64,000 nucleotides of DNA from Pseudomonadota bacterium. Lineage in GTDB: Bacteria > Pseudomonadota > Alphaproteobacteria > Paracaedibacterales > CAITNM01. Of the stretch, positions 1 through 9,001 are shown piece after piece. Both the position numbers and the translations under genes were made by a program. The DNA is taken from NCBI GenBank assembly GCA_018062345.1, contig JAGOSL010000006.1, positions 23,719-87,718 of the forward strand, in the 5' to 3' direction. How positions within the stretch are numbered: the stretch's first letter is position 1; every line of letters begins with the position of its first letter. The notes under the pieces were generated by a model. It was not told the DNA's origin. It did no database searches and saw nothing but the letters and a program-made list of their open reading frames with translations.

Positions 1-51
1 TTTGACCAGGTCTACTGTAGTAACGAATTTTTCAAAAAACTTAAATTGCTT

Positions 52-1200
52 TTACGCCGGAATCTTAATAGATTTTGCAAACACTAGCCCTACAAGAGAA
101 AGAGTTAAGATTAATAATCCAAGGTGTAAAAACTTTCCGTTGTAAGTATAGCTTATTAGTTCTATGCAGATAGCAGAGCTAATTAACCTGGTAACATTTA
201 CCAGAGCAGCGGCTCGAGATTTTGTATCTGGAACAATTTCCAGAGCAAGTGGATATAAAATATTGACAGGAAAGACCATAGGCAGTGCAAACATGCACAT
301 CAAAGAAGTAATAAGCATAGGATTATTAATGTCAGATAATGCAACAACACCAAGTAATATGGCTATAGTTGTGACGAAAATAATAGCTGCCCTAAAACAC
401 TTGCTCCGTCCAAATTTAGTTAGTAGTTTAGGGCTCGAGAAGCTCACGATCGCAAATGATGCGGCAATTGCTCCTTGATAAAACCCAAAATTAGCAAGTG
501 ATACGCCAAATCCTTCAATATACAGAATTGACCCCATACCAATAAATGTCCAGTAACAGCAAATATATGTGCAGATAATCGCTAGATATTTTAAAAAAAT
601 TTTCGACTGAAAAAGTGGTTTATATGACGATAAGGAGATATAAATGCCCTCACTTTTTCGGTGATCTTTTGGAAGAAGAAAGATGCAAAAACCAGAAGAT
701 ACCATAGCTAATGCAAGTAAAACTAAAAAGTTGCCTCGCCAGCCGGCGTAGATTGTGACGTAACTTCCGATTACTGGGGCAAATGCCATAGCAACAGTTA
801 TAAAACCATTTAAAGTGCCAAGAAGAGAGGCTTGTTTTTCAGATGAATATCTTTCAGCAATAACCACATAACCAAGTGATGCAGGCGCTGCCATGCCAAG
901 TCCTTGCAGAGCTCTTCCTATTAAAATAGATGAAAATTCTGAAGCAAAAGCACAAGCGATGCTTCCTGCTATAAATACTGATAAACCGCCTAAAATAGTT
1001 TTGCGAAGTCCATAGCGATCCCCTAATGATCCTGAATATAGCGATGCTATACAGTAGGTGACAAAGTTTACGCTTAAGCAAAGTTGAACTTTTGCAGGTG
1101 ATAAATTAAATTGTTGTTGTAATTCTGGGTAGCTTGGAATGAAAATATCGACTTCCATACCAGCTAAAAAGAAAATAAATGCAACAGCAACGAATAGCAT
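52..1200 (-). CDS. MFS drug-resistance transporter, Bcr/CflA type
   Basis: This 382-residue inner-membrane protein is hydrophobic throughout and has about 12 predicted membrane segments. The loop between segments 2 and 3 carries the MFS motif GDRYGLRKTIL (about residues 60-70), and RALQGLGMAAPASLGYV near residue 95 matches the segment-4 motif of the Bcr/CflA proton-driven exporters. Members of this family export small toxic compounds or metabolites; the substrate cannot be read from sequence. The ATG at 1200 begins directly with a hydrophobic segment. The gene stands alone and points away from the antiporter gene behind it, with about 100 bp of plain AT-rich sequence between them. The family is clear and the substrate is unknown. 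Confidence 0.85.
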   Translation of the reverse strand: MLFVAVAFIFFLAGMEVDIFIPSYPELQQQFNLSPAKVQLCLSVNFVTYCIASLYSGSLGDRYGLRKTILGGLSVFIAGSIACAFASEFSSILIGRALQGLGMAAPASLGYVVIAERYSSEKQASLLGTLNGFITVAMAFAPVIGSYVTIYAGWRGNFLVLLALAMVSSGFCIFLLPKDHRKSEGIYISLSSYKPLFQSKIFLKYLAIICTYICCYWTFIGMGSILYIEGFGVSLANFGFYQGAIAASFAIVSFSSPKLLTKFGRSKCFRAAIIFVTTIAILLGVVALSDINNPMLITSLMCMFALPMVFPVNILYPLALEIVPDTKSRAAALVNVTRLISSAICIELISYTYNGKFLHLGLLILTLSLVGLVFAKSIKIPA

Positions 1201-1300
1201 TTGAGGCTCTTTAGTGAAATTGGATTAATATTATTTTGTTCCGTTTTTGAATCCTATTGAAATATCTACGGATTAATTTTATTTAAACATGCAGTAGTTT

Positions 1301-2590
1301 TTAAGTAACATCTTTTTTGACTGGAACGAAAATAATATACGCAACAACAACAGCGCCAAGAATATAGCAATAATACACTTGTCCAGCAATTACTAACGGG
1401 GAAACTCCCGATAAAGTGCTTGCTAATAGAATTTGTGCTCCATATGGAATAATTCCTTGAAACACACATGAGAAAATATCAAGCCATGCGGCAGTGTAGT
1501 GATTAGGAATTTTGTAACGATGAGCTATCGTTTTTGCTATTTCTCCACTAAAAATAATAGCTACGCAATTATTAGCTATAAGGACATCAAAAATAGAGAC
1601 AAGGGAACCAATGACTAATTGAGCGGAGCGTTTGCTTAGGTGGTGTGCTTTGCCAATAAAATCTGCAACATACTTCATTGTGCCTAAAAGTTTTAGCATG
1701 CCAGCAAGACCTCCAACAAAGAGAGACAGCAAGAAGATGTCATGCATGCTTTCAAATCCTTTAGCTATATCTTTGGCAAAGTTAATTGCGCTGTATGAAT
1801 GATGAAAAAATCCGATCAAACCAGCTGCGATTAATCCTGATATTAGCACCTGAAAAACATTAAATCCTGAGAAAGCTAAGATGACCAGCACTACATAAGG
1901 AGCCACCATGATTAAATCGTAATCATTAACAATGGCATTTGCAGTTGGGGTATGAATGACGCACAAAATAATTAACATGATAACGGCTGCAATGCAGGCC
2001 ACTATTGAATTCAAAATTAATTTTTTTCGAAAATCTGCTTGTTGTGACAGTACTGCTGCGATGGTTGTGTCGCCGACAGGAGATAAGCTATCACCAAACA
2101 TTGCACCGCCTATAACAGTAGCAATGCCTAAATCCATTGGTAGAACGCCATGATTTGCAATTCCAATGGCGATTGGTCCCATAGTTGCAATTGTTCCCAT
2201 AGAAGTTCCAATTGCTGTTGAAATAAAAGCCGCAGTTAAAAATATGCCCATCAAAACAAAATGGCTTGGGATTAAAGAAAGCACTAGATTAACAGTTGCA
2301 TCCACACAGCCGATTGATTTTGTTACAACGTTAAAAGCGCCTGCTAGTAAAAATAGTAAGCACATCGTGATGATATCTCGATGTCTCAATCCATCCAAAA
2401 AGCTGTGTAATCGCTCCTGTGTGGGGCATTTCAATAAAAGGAATGCTAATAAAATGGCTGGGAGAATAGCGACCGTAGGTGCTATTTGATAAAAAGCTTG
2501 ATCAACTCCCTGCCAGGTGAATAATAGTCCGCTGCCTACAAATAACCCTAAGAATAAAAAAATAGGAGAAAATAAAATCAAAAAACGCAT
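1301..2590 (-). CDS. nhaC: Na+/H+ antiporter, NhaC family
   Basis: This 429-residue protein with 11-12 membrane segments would exchange sodium for protons across the inner membrane, supporting pH and sodium balance. Family signals are the run GTSMGTIATMGPIAIGIA (near residue 150), the GDSLSPVGDTTIAA stretch (near 185) and a second-half ANNCVAIIFSGE stretch, all typical of NhaC and related carriers. The start at 2590 is supported by a GAGGA ribosome binding site a few bases upstream. A 9-bp inverted repeat lies in the leader. It is probably transcribed alone. Related carriers such as MleN and YqkI swap malate/lactate or other organic acids with sodium, so the exact substrate remains open. Confidence 0.82.
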   Translation of the reverse strand: MRFLILFSPIFLFLGLFVGSGLLFTWQGVDQAFYQIAPTVAILPAILLAFLLLKCPTQERLHSFLDGLRHRDIITMCLLFLLAGAFNVVTKSIGCVDATVNLVLSLIPSHFVLMGIFLTAAFISTAIGTSMGTIATMGPIAIGIANHGVLPMDLGIATVIGGAMFGDSLSPVGDTTIAAVLSQQADFRKKLILNSIVACIAAVIMLIILCVIHTPTANAIVNDYDLIMVAPYVVLVILAFSGFNVFQVLISGLIAAGLIGFFHHSYSAINFAKDIAKGFESMHDIFLLSLFVGGLAGMLKLLGTMKYVADFIGKAHHLSKRSAQLVIGSLVSIFDVLIANNCVAIIFSGEIAKTIAHRYKIPNHYTAAWLDIFSCVFQGIIPYGAQILLASTLSGVSPLVIAGQVYYCYILGAVVVAYIIFVPVKKDVT

Positions 2591-2605
2591 AATGTCCTCG
2601 TGGCT

Positions 2606-2640
2606 GTGAAAATTTTTAGAAGGTGTTTATGAATTTTCAC
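2606..2640. repeat. Inverted repeat in the antiporter leader
   Basis: GTGAAAATT (2606-2614) is mirrored exactly by AATTTTCAC (2632-2640) across a 17-base spacer. It sits 16-50 bases upstream of the antiporter start, so it could act as an operator or form a leader hairpin ahead of the ribosome binding site. No protein or riboswitch family was recognised. The rest of the 326-bp gap (2591-2916) contains no credible gene; a minus-strand reading frame there lacks a ribosome binding site and runs into the rplY start. Confidence 0.4.
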
Positions 2641-2848
2641 ATTCGTTGCGAAGGTGAGGGGGCCTGCTTAAAATTCTGAAAATTTCCAATATTTAACAAA
2701 AGTAAAGCAATCACTTGAGGAAATATCTTGGTTATTCTTTCAAAGATTAGCATAAGCGATTGCTTACCATCAAGGTGGTCCGGATGGGGTTTTGTTAAAT
2801 GTAAAAGTCTACATTTTTTGGTGTCAATCGAACCATAATAAAATTGCC

Positions 2849-2877
2849 TTGAAAAAAACCTCAAAAATCGGTAGTAA
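2849..2877 (+). promoter_or_regulatory. Predicted sigma-70 promoter of rplY-pth
   Basis: TTGAAA (2849-2854) and TAGTAA (2872-2877) are separated by 17 bases, placing transcription start about 35 bases before rplY. The -35 is good and the -10 is moderate. The gene start downstream has a strong AGGAG ribosome binding site eight bases before the ATG. Confidence 0.4.
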
Positions 2878-2916
2878 TAGCTAATATATTTTAATTCAGA
2901 TATTTTAGGAGTTATC

Positions 2917-3534
2917 ATGGCACAGGCCAATGCATTGAAAGCGGAAGAGCGCCAAGGGACGGGAACCGGAGTTGCACGTGCTTTGCGCCGCGAAGGAAAG
3001 ATCCCTGGAATTATCTATGGGGGCACAGAGACGCCTCAACCTATATCAGTCGACCTGAAAGATGTTAGTGCGGAATTAAGCAGATCAGGTTTTTTTAGTC
3101 GTGTTTATACAGTTGAAATGGCTAAATCTAAAGTGCAAGTTATTGCGCGTGATGTTCAGTTTCACCCTGTAACAGATGTTGCCTTACATGTTGATTTTCA
3201 ACGTGTTGATAAAGACTCAAAAATTAACGTGTCGGTTCCAGTGGAGTATGTCAATGAAGATAAAGCTCCGGGATTGAAGCTTGGTGGCATGTTGAATATC
3301 ATTATTCATAACCTAGAAATTATTTGTCCGGCAAACTCAATTCCTGAAAAAATCACAATTGATCTTGCAGGTTTAAACATCAACCAAAGCATACACCTAG
3401 ATGTTGTTTCTTTGCCGAGCGGTGTGAAGGCCGCACAACCAGTGCGTGATTATACTCTTGTTACCATTGTGCCACCAAGTGGTAGCGATGAAGAAAATAA
3501 AGAAAAGACTGAGGAAGCAGCTGCCTCAGCTTAA
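2917..3534 (+). CDS. rplY: 50S ribosomal protein L25 (CTC/TL5 form)
   Basis: This 205-residue protein binds 5S rRNA in the large ribosomal subunit. The N-terminal L25 domain spans about residues 5-95, with GTGVARALRREGKIPGIIYGG as its family-typical opening. The C-terminal beta-rich TL5/CTC domain spans about 100-185, and the protein ends in an acidic/alanine tail. It is the long form usual in alphaproteobacteria, not the ~94-residue E. coli form. AGGAG precedes the ATG. It is followed after 12 bases by pth, the normal rplY-pth operon. Confidence 0.95.
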   Translation: MAQANALKAEERQGTGTGVARALRREGKIPGIIYGGTETPQPISVDLKDVSAELSRSGFFSRVYTVEMAKSKVQVIARDVQFHPVTDVALHVDFQRVDKDSKINVSVPVEYVNEDKAPGLKLGGMLNIIIHNLEIICPANSIPEKITIDLAGLNINQSIHLDVVSLPSGVKAAQPVRDYTLVTIVPPSGSDEENKEKTEEAAASA

Positions 3535-3546
3535 GGATAGTTCATA

Positions 3547-4104
3547 ATGCTATTGTGTGTTGGCTTGGGTAATCCAGGCCAACAATATTTGATGACAAGG
3601 CATAACATTGGCTTTATGGTTGTCGATGCTGTATCTCTTAACTATAATTTCCCCATTTTTAGAAAAAAATTTCAGAGCGAATTTAGCGAGCGCAAAATTC
3701 GTGATGTAAATATAGGCCTGATAAAACCACAGACATTTATGAACTTGTCTGGTGTTTCAGTGCAGTCAGCTATGGCTTTTTATAAGCTTAAGCCAGAGCA
3801 AATTATTGTGATTCATGATGATCTTGATCTTATACCAGGGCAAATTAAAGTAAAATTTGGAGGGGGATCAGGTGGTCATAATGGCTTGAAAAGTATCGAT
3901 CAGGCTATTGGCAACGGTTATTGGAGGTTGCGCTTAGGTATAGGTCACCCTGGTGTGAAGCATTTAGTGGCGCCTCATGTTCTGTCTCCTTTTTTACCAG
4001 CTGACCATGAGTGGTTAAAAATTCTTTTGCAAAAAATCGCTCAAGAATTTGAGCATTTGGCTTCAGAAAGTCCAGATGTATGGGGAAGACGACTAACAAT
4101 ATGA
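3547..4104 (+). CDS. pth: Peptidyl-tRNA hydrolase
   Basis: Pth releases peptides from peptidyl-tRNAs that have dropped off the ribosome, recycling tRNA in the cytoplasm. The 185-residue length is normal. Seen motifs: GLGNPGQQYLMTRHNIGFMV (residues 6-25) with the catalytic His of RHNIG; KPQTFMNLSG (near 60); IHDDLDL with the catalytic Asp (near 95); and GGGSGGHNGLKSI (near 108). The start follows rplY by 12 bases. Its TGA overlaps the next ATG (ATGA), suggesting translational coupling to the glycosyltransferase. Many alphaproteobacteria have ychF in that next position. Confidence 0.96.
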   Translation: MLLCVGLGNPGQQYLMTRHNIGFMVVDAVSLNYNFPIFRKKFQSEFSERKIRDVNIGLIKPQTFMNLSGVSVQSAMAFYKLKPEQIIVIHDDLDLIPGQIKVKFGGGSGGHNGLKSIDQAIGNGYWRLRLGIGHPGVKHLVAPHVLSPFLPADHEWLKILLQKIAQEFEHLASESPDVWGRRLTI

Positions 4105-5249
4105 AAAAAATTGAATTTATTATTGGAAGCTTGGAGCTGGGAGGTGCAGAGCGTCACTTAAGTCAAATACTGCCGGCTCTTAAATCTATGGGGTTCTCGA
4201 TCAGAATAGTAGTTCTTTCGCATAAAAAAAGCTTAAAATATATTTTTGATGAGGCTGGAATCGAAGTTGATCTTGGCCCAAATCTTGAATGGATGCCTTT
4301 TTTATTGCGCAGAATTACTAGCCTTATAAGCTCTTTAACGAGATTGACTATAAGTTTTTTAAAAGATCGACAAACTATCAGGCATGTCTTTTTGCCTGAA
4401 GCTTACTTGTTAACAGCTATTGCTGCGCGCCTTACTTTTTTCTCAGGAGCGCTAATAATGAGCCGCCGTAGTTTAAATGATTACCAGAAGCGTCATCCAT
4501 TTTTGGGAAAATTGGAGAGATTGATGCATAGATTTACTACTAAGGTTCTTGGCAATAGCAATGCAGTTGTGCAGCAGTTATATGCTGAGGGACTTTCGTC
4601 AGAGAAAGTGCATCTTATTTATAATGGGATTAAATTAGATTCATTCCAAAACTTACCAGAAAAAAATAAATTACGTAGAAATTTGAGTATTGAGCAAGAT
4701 GCCTTAGTGTTTATCATTGTGGCAAATCTTATTCCTTATAAAGGGCATTATGACTTGCTGAATGCAATGAGCTTAATTCGTTTTCAGCTGCCAGAGAAAT
4801 GGAAATTATTGTGTGTTGGGCACGATACAGGAATTCTTGGCCAACTAGAAAATGAAGTGCAATCACTTAACTTAAGTACCCATGTGCAGTTTCTTGGTAA
4901 AAGGTTAGATACCCCTTTATTGTTGGTGGCAGCTGATATAGGAATTTTGTGTTCACATGAGGAAGGTTTTTCAAATGCTATTTTAGAGGGGATGGCAGCA
5001 GGTTTGCCTATGGTTGTGACCAATGTTGGTGGAAATGCTGAAGCAGTAGAGCATATGCGTACGGGTTTGGTGGTGGAAGCGAAAAATCCTCAATTACTAG
5101 CTAAATCATTGCTTTCGATAGCTACTTCTTCAGAAATGCGTGTGAAACTTGGGCGAGCTGGGCGAGAGCGAGTAGAAAAATATTTTACACTGTCGCAATG
5201 TGCAAAAAATTATGCCGAGTTTTATGAAGGACTGAATCAACATCTATAG
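4101..5249 (+). CDS. GT4-family glycosyltransferase
   Basis: This 382-residue GT-B enzyme transfers a sugar from a nucleotide donor, probably to a lipid-linked glycan or LPS core. The N-terminal GSLELGGAERHLSQIL matches the glycine-rich opening of GT4 enzymes. IVANLIPYKGHYDLLNA marks the donor domain (near residue 205), and HEEGFSNAILEGMAAGLPMV (near 290) is the EX7E donor-binding motif. The start at 4101 overlaps the pth stop as ATGA, which I prefer to an earlier GTG-like option inside pth. It sits where other alphaproteobacteria carry ychF. The acceptor and donor sugars are unknown. Confidence 0.88.
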   Translation: MKKIEFIIGSLELGGAERHLSQILPALKSMGFSIRIVVLSHKKSLKYIFDEAGIEVDLGPNLEWMPFLLRRITSLISSLTRLTISFLKDRQTIRHVFLPEAYLLTAIAARLTFFSGALIMSRRSLNDYQKRHPFLGKLERLMHRFTTKVLGNSNAVVQQLYAEGLSSEKVHLIYNGIKLDSFQNLPEKNKLRRNLSIEQDALVFIIVANLIPYKGHYDLLNAMSLIRFQLPEKWKLLCVGHDTGILGQLENEVQSLNLSTHVQFLGKRLDTPLLLVAADIGILCSHEEGFSNAILEGMAAGLPMVVTNVGGNAEAVEHMRTGLVVEAKNPQLLAKSLLSIATSSEMRVKLGRAGRERVEKYFTLSQCAKNYAEFYEGLNQHL

Positions 5250-5305
5250 CGCATTAAGTGATTATATTTTTTATAGATAACATTTATTTAAAATTTTAAT
5301 CACTC

Positions 5306-5333
5306 TTTACATATTGGTAACGTTTCCTATGTA
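5306..5333 (+). promoter_or_regulatory. Possible promoter of rpoN
   Basis: TTTACA (5306-5311) and TATGTA (5328-5333) lie 16 bases apart just before rpoN. Transcription would begin only a few bases before the ATG at 5345, giving an almost leaderless message, and no clear ribosome binding site is visible. The gap also holds AGTGATTA and TAATCACT as a loose inverted repeat with a long loop. Confidence 0.3.
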
Positions 5334-5344
5334 TTATATGACTT

Positions 5345-6754
5345 ATGAAAATAGGATCGAATATAGAAGCAAGGGTTTCAACGACTCTCGCCATGACCCC
5401 CAGGTTGCAACAGGCCATTCGCCTGTTGCAATTGTCAGTAACTGAGCTGAATGCTTATGTAAATGAGCAGGCCTCGGAAAACCCCTTGCTTGTTGTAGAA
5501 AATACTGAACAATCTTTTGCAGAGCAACAAGAAGGTCCGCAGGAATTTTCTGCTGATTGTGATGATGAACGCTCAAGTGAAGGTTTGCAGTTTGAAGAGC
5601 GTAATTCCATGCAGGAAGGTAATTCTCAAAATCCTCGTCTACGATGCGAGCAAACTTTGCAAGACTACTTGCAATTGCAACTATCGCTTGTGGTTAATAA
5701 TCGTGAAGAATATTTAACGGGGATTATTCTTATTAATTGCTTGAATTCTTATGGATTTCTTGAGATTGATTTGGGCGAAATTTCAGAGCGGTTTGGGATA
5801 AAACCTGAGCTTGTTGAAAAAATGATTGTAGTTATGCAAAAATTTGACCCAGTTGGAATTTTTTCAAGAAATATTGAAGAGTGTTTGAGGGCGCAGCTAA
5901 AGGAAAAGAATGCTCTTACTTCTAAAATGGATGTTGTGCTGCAAAATCTTCGGGGTTTGTTGCAAGGTAACCCTGCTATGTTGGCTAGAAAATGTAATTT
6001 AACTATTAATGAATTTCAGGAGTGCTTAATAGAATTGCGGAAACTGAACCCGCGTCCTTCTTCAGGTTTCTTAACAAATATAGAGCACGATAATGTGATC
6101 CCTGATGGATTTATTCAGAAAAATTCAGATAATCAGTTTGTCTTTGAGTTGAATATGAGTGTATTACCGCAAGTACTTTTAGACAGCGCATACTATCACG
6201 AGCTACGAAGTAAGTTGGCAAAATCTGACGAGAAGCAGTTTCTTCAAGCAAAATTTGCTCATGCAAATTGGTTGATGCAAGCACTTAATCAGCGATTAAT
6301 TACCTTAAAAAGAGTTGGTAGTGCGATCGCACAACATCAGCAGGAATTCTTTTCAAAAGGAGTGCTTGGGCTAAAATCTTTAACTTTAAAAACAATTGCT
6401 GATCAACTTGAGATGCATGAGAGCACAGTAAGTCGCATCACTACAGCTAAATATGTGAGTACGCCTCGAGGTACTTTTGAGTTGAAATTTTTCTTTAGCC
6501 AATCAATAATCTCAATTTCAGAAGGCCAAGAAGATGTTTCTGCGAAAGCTGTTCAGAACGCGATTAAGGATTTAGTGAATCAGGAATTAGAGGCAACGCC
6601 ATTGTCAGACGAGCAACTGGTTGGGAAATTAAGTGAGAAAGGAATGCTAGTAGCTAGAAGAACGATATCTAAATATAGAAAAATTCTAAAGATTCCATCT
6701 TCTCAGGAAAGGCGGAATTTTTATGCACTAGGGCTGAGAAAAGCTCAGAGTTAA
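5345..6754 (+). CDS. rpoN: RNA polymerase sigma-54 factor
   Basis: Sigma-54 directs RNA polymerase to -24/-12 promoters that need an AAA+ activator. The 469-residue protein has the glutamine-rich region I (MTPRLQQAIRLLQLS, residues 18-32). An acidic Glu-rich region follows, then the core-binding domain. The helix-turn-helix is near residue 360 (HESTVSRITTAKYV), and the diagnostic RpoN box ARRTISKYRKILKIP starts near residue 437. Its 3' end overlaps the convergent lptG gene by 4 bases. A matching sigma-54 promoter stands before flgF in this same window, so flagellar gene control is its most visible job. No enhancer-binding activator is encoded here. Confidence 0.96.
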   Translation: MKIGSNIEARVSTTLAMTPRLQQAIRLLQLSVTELNAYVNEQASENPLLVVENTEQSFAEQQEGPQEFSADCDDERSSEGLQFEERNSMQEGNSQNPRLRCEQTLQDYLQLQLSLVVNNREEYLTGIILINCLNSYGFLEIDLGEISERFGIKPELVEKMIVVMQKFDPVGIFSRNIEECLRAQLKEKNALTSKMDVVLQNLRGLLQGNPAMLARKCNLTINEFQECLIELRKLNPRPSSGFLTNIEHDNVIPDGFIQKNSDNQFVFELNMSVLPQVLLDSAYYHELRSKLAKSDEKQFLQAKFAHANWLMQALNQRLITLKRVGSAIAQHQQEFFSKGVLGLKSLTLKTIADQLEMHESTVSRITTAKYVSTPRGTFELKFFFSQSIISISEGQEDVSAKAVQNAIKDLVNQELEATPLSDEQLVGKLSEKGMLVARRTISKYRKILKIPSSQERRNFYALGLRKAQS

Positions 6755-7842
6755 CGATCATCTAATAGAATAGTTAACCAGTAGGCAGTAATAAAAGTTA
6801 CAAATGATGGAAGCCAGGCAGCTGCGATTAGAGGAATTTTATGAGCAACGCCAAAAGCATGAACAATCTGTTCAAAGAAATGCATTAAAAAAGAAAAAAC
6901 GATACTAATGCTGATAGCGACACTGAAAGATTTATTTCTGGTAGAAACTAAACAAAAGCTTGCCGCTAAAAACACTAGTCCAATCATCATCCCTATTTTA
7001 GCGATTTGCTTATGCCACAGCATGCTGTATGCACTGGCATCTAGTCCTGCATTCTCAAGCATTCTAATGAAGGCTGGAGTTTGAAAAAATGAGATTGTTT
7101 CTGGGGGGGCAGTTGACTGTTGGATTTGCTCCATCGTAATAGTTGTTGGTTCTGTGTATATTTCAATATTTTCTTGCTGATAGTTGGAAATTATGTTGGC
7201 TCTATGCATATGCCATTTTTTGTCTATTAACTCAGCGACTTCAGCGTCGACTCTGCGAAGAAAATTTCCACTTTTATTGAACTCAAAAATGATCAAATTA
7301 TTGAATTGCTTTTTTGTTACATTGAAGTGCCTAGCATGGATAATATTTTGTGTATTTGGTAAGTTTTCTTTGAGCCATAATCCTGTGTCTGTAAACGAGA
7401 TGCTGTAAGGTTTTTTTTGGAAAATTTTTTCTTCTAAAACAACCATTCTACCAAATAAGACTGCCCTAATAGGATCAAGAACTATTATATTTAAGGTTCC
7501 TAAAAGAACGACGACAATTGATATGCCGCTTAAAAATTGTAATCGGGATACTCCAAAACTTGAGATTACTACAAAATTTTGGGATTGAGCTAATCGCAAA
7601 AAACACCCAAGGGCAGCGAAAAAAGTAATTGAAGGTAAAAGAGTATTTAAAATTTTGGGTAGCTTTAAAAATGCTATTTGAAAAAGAAATGAAAGTGGGA
7701 CATCATGTTGCATCGTGCGTTTGGTGAGATCTACTATCTCAAAAAAACTAATTATTAACGCGACGGTGAAAAAAACAAGAAAAAACCAGAACAAGAAATT
7801 TCTGCAGACATATCTGTTAAGTGTTGAAATCAAATACCACAT
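6751..7842 (-). CDS. lptG: LPS export permease LptG
   Basis: This 363-residue YjgP/YjgQ-family protein has two membrane helices at each end and a periplasmic jellyroll domain between them (about residues 120-260). With LptF and the LptB ATPase it lifts LPS out of the inner membrane. The second-gene position, the 13-base overlap with lptF, and the N-terminal RYVCRNFLFWFFLVFFTVAL support LptG over LptF. A run of seven G/C bases lies in the coding sequence near 7103-7109. Presence of lptFG means the cell makes exported LPS or lipooligosaccharide. Confidence 0.88.
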   Translation of the reverse strand: MWYLISTLNRYVCRNFLFWFFLVFFTVALIISFFEIVDLTKRTMQHDVPLSFLFQIAFLKLPKILNTLLPSITFFAALGCFLRLAQSQNFVVISSFGVSRLQFLSGISIVVVLLGTLNIIVLDPIRAVLFGRMVVLEEKIFQKKPYSISFTDTGLWLKENLPNTQNIIHARHFNVTKKQFNNLIIFEFNKSGNFLRRVDAEVAELIDKKWHMHRANIISNYQQENIEIYTEPTTITMEQIQQSTAPPETISFFQTPAFIRMLENAGLDASAYSMLWHKQIAKIGMMIGLVFLAASFCLVSTRNKSFSVAISISIVFSFLMHFFEQIVHAFGVAHKIPLIAAAWLPSFVTFITAYWLTILLDDR

Positions 7843-8963
7843 CGATCAAACAACCTTTGTAAAGAATGATGAAATTTTCCATAACGTAAAATGGTTAAAG
7901 TTAAGCCCATAAAAACAATTACAAATAAGTAAGCAAGCACAGCTGAGAGATGAAAACGCATTTGTAGCTGCAGAAGATTCAATATTAACCATTGAAATAA
8001 GATCCCTGCTAAAATTAGGAGTATCATACGTTTGCGGCGCAATCGTCTTGATGGGCGATTGACAACCATAACCAGAGATACCATGAGCATATTAATTATA
8101 CATAAAAAAGGTAGTAAAATGCGCTGATGTGCTTCTGCGGCCATGCGCTGTTGTAATTTTACATTTTCAGCATTTTCGTTGGTGATTTGAAAAAGTTCGC
8201 GAAGATCTTTTTCATAGGGCTTTAAATTTCTTGAGCTTGCTATTGAGGTGAATTCATCAAGATTATACACTAACTCATCAAACTCAAACGATTGAATAGC
8301 ATTTTTACTATCTTTTTCTTGTCTGATTCCATTGTGTAAGATTAAAATATAATTGTTTTCTATTTTTTTTAAAACACCCTCTTTTGCAAATATTGTGTAG
8401 GGTTTTCTGGGTTTTTTATTTGTATGTTCGCCTGTGTCGTGTATAAAAACTCCTTCAAATTCCTTTGCTGATATACGCTTATCTACAAAAATGGTTAAAC
8501 TTTTTATGACATTAAATGAACCTTCTCTTACTATTGAAGAAGAAAATTGATTACGCAGTTGAAACTCTTGGGTGCGGAAAGCGCGATAAGTGCTTGGAAT
8601 AGTAAAAATGTTTAAAAAGAGTAATGAGAAAGTAAGGATGTTGGCCAATGCGAATCCAGAATGAAGAATTTTCCATGGGCTCTTTCCCAATGTTTGCATA
8701 ACCTGTAGTTCATTATCTAGGGTCATTTTTCCAAAAGTAATTATTGCTCCCAGGAGAGTGCACATAGGAACTACCTTCACAAACATGTCAGGTAATAAAT
8801 ATATAATTAATGAAAAATAGCTTTGTAACGAAACGTTGTGATGAACGATGACTTCAATAAAGCGTAAGGACTGCGTCAACCAAAGTAATACAACCAAAAT
8901 TGCAGCTAAAACACCGATTGATGCGCAAAGACGTTTAAAAATATATGACGACGTGATAAACAT
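7830..8963 (-). CDS. lptF: LPS export permease LptF
   Basis: This 377-residue YjgP/YjgQ-family protein is the partner of LptG in the Lpt transporter. It shows N-terminal helices (IFKRLCASIGVLAAILVVLLW), a conserved MCTLLGAIITFGKM region near residue 67, a periplasmic domain, and C-terminal helices beginning around residue 270 with PFLCIINMLMVSL. The first-gene position in the lptF-lptG pair and the overlap support the assignment. It is divergent from the surA-like gene, with 38 bases between starts, so the two probably share a promoter region. Confidence 0.86.
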   Translation of the reverse strand: MFITSSYIFKRLCASIGVLAAILVVLLWLTQSLRFIEVIVHHNVSLQSYFSLIIYLLPDMFVKVVPMCTLLGAIITFGKMTLDNELQVMQTLGKSPWKILHSGFALANILTFSLLFLNIFTIPSTYRAFRTQEFQLRNQFSSSIVREGSFNVIKSLTIFVDKRISAKEFEGVFIHDTGEHTNKKPRKPYTIFAKEGVLKKIENNYILILHNGIRQEKDSKNAIQSFEFDELVYNLDEFTSIASSRNLKPYEKDLRELFQITNENAENVKLQQRMAAEAHQRILLPFLCIINMLMVSLVMVVNRPSRRLRRKRMILLILAGILFQWLILNLLQLQMRFHLSAVLAYLFVIVFMGLTLTILRYGKFHHSLQRLFDRCGI

Positions 8964-9001
8964 ATTCTATATGTACAATTAATTTTTGGCTTTTCCTAGG
9001 C

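Noticed and set aside
2637..2930. A 97-codon minus-strand open frame in the gap before rplY
   Set aside because: It overlaps the rplY start, has no ribosome binding site and no family motif, and covers the rplY promoter region.
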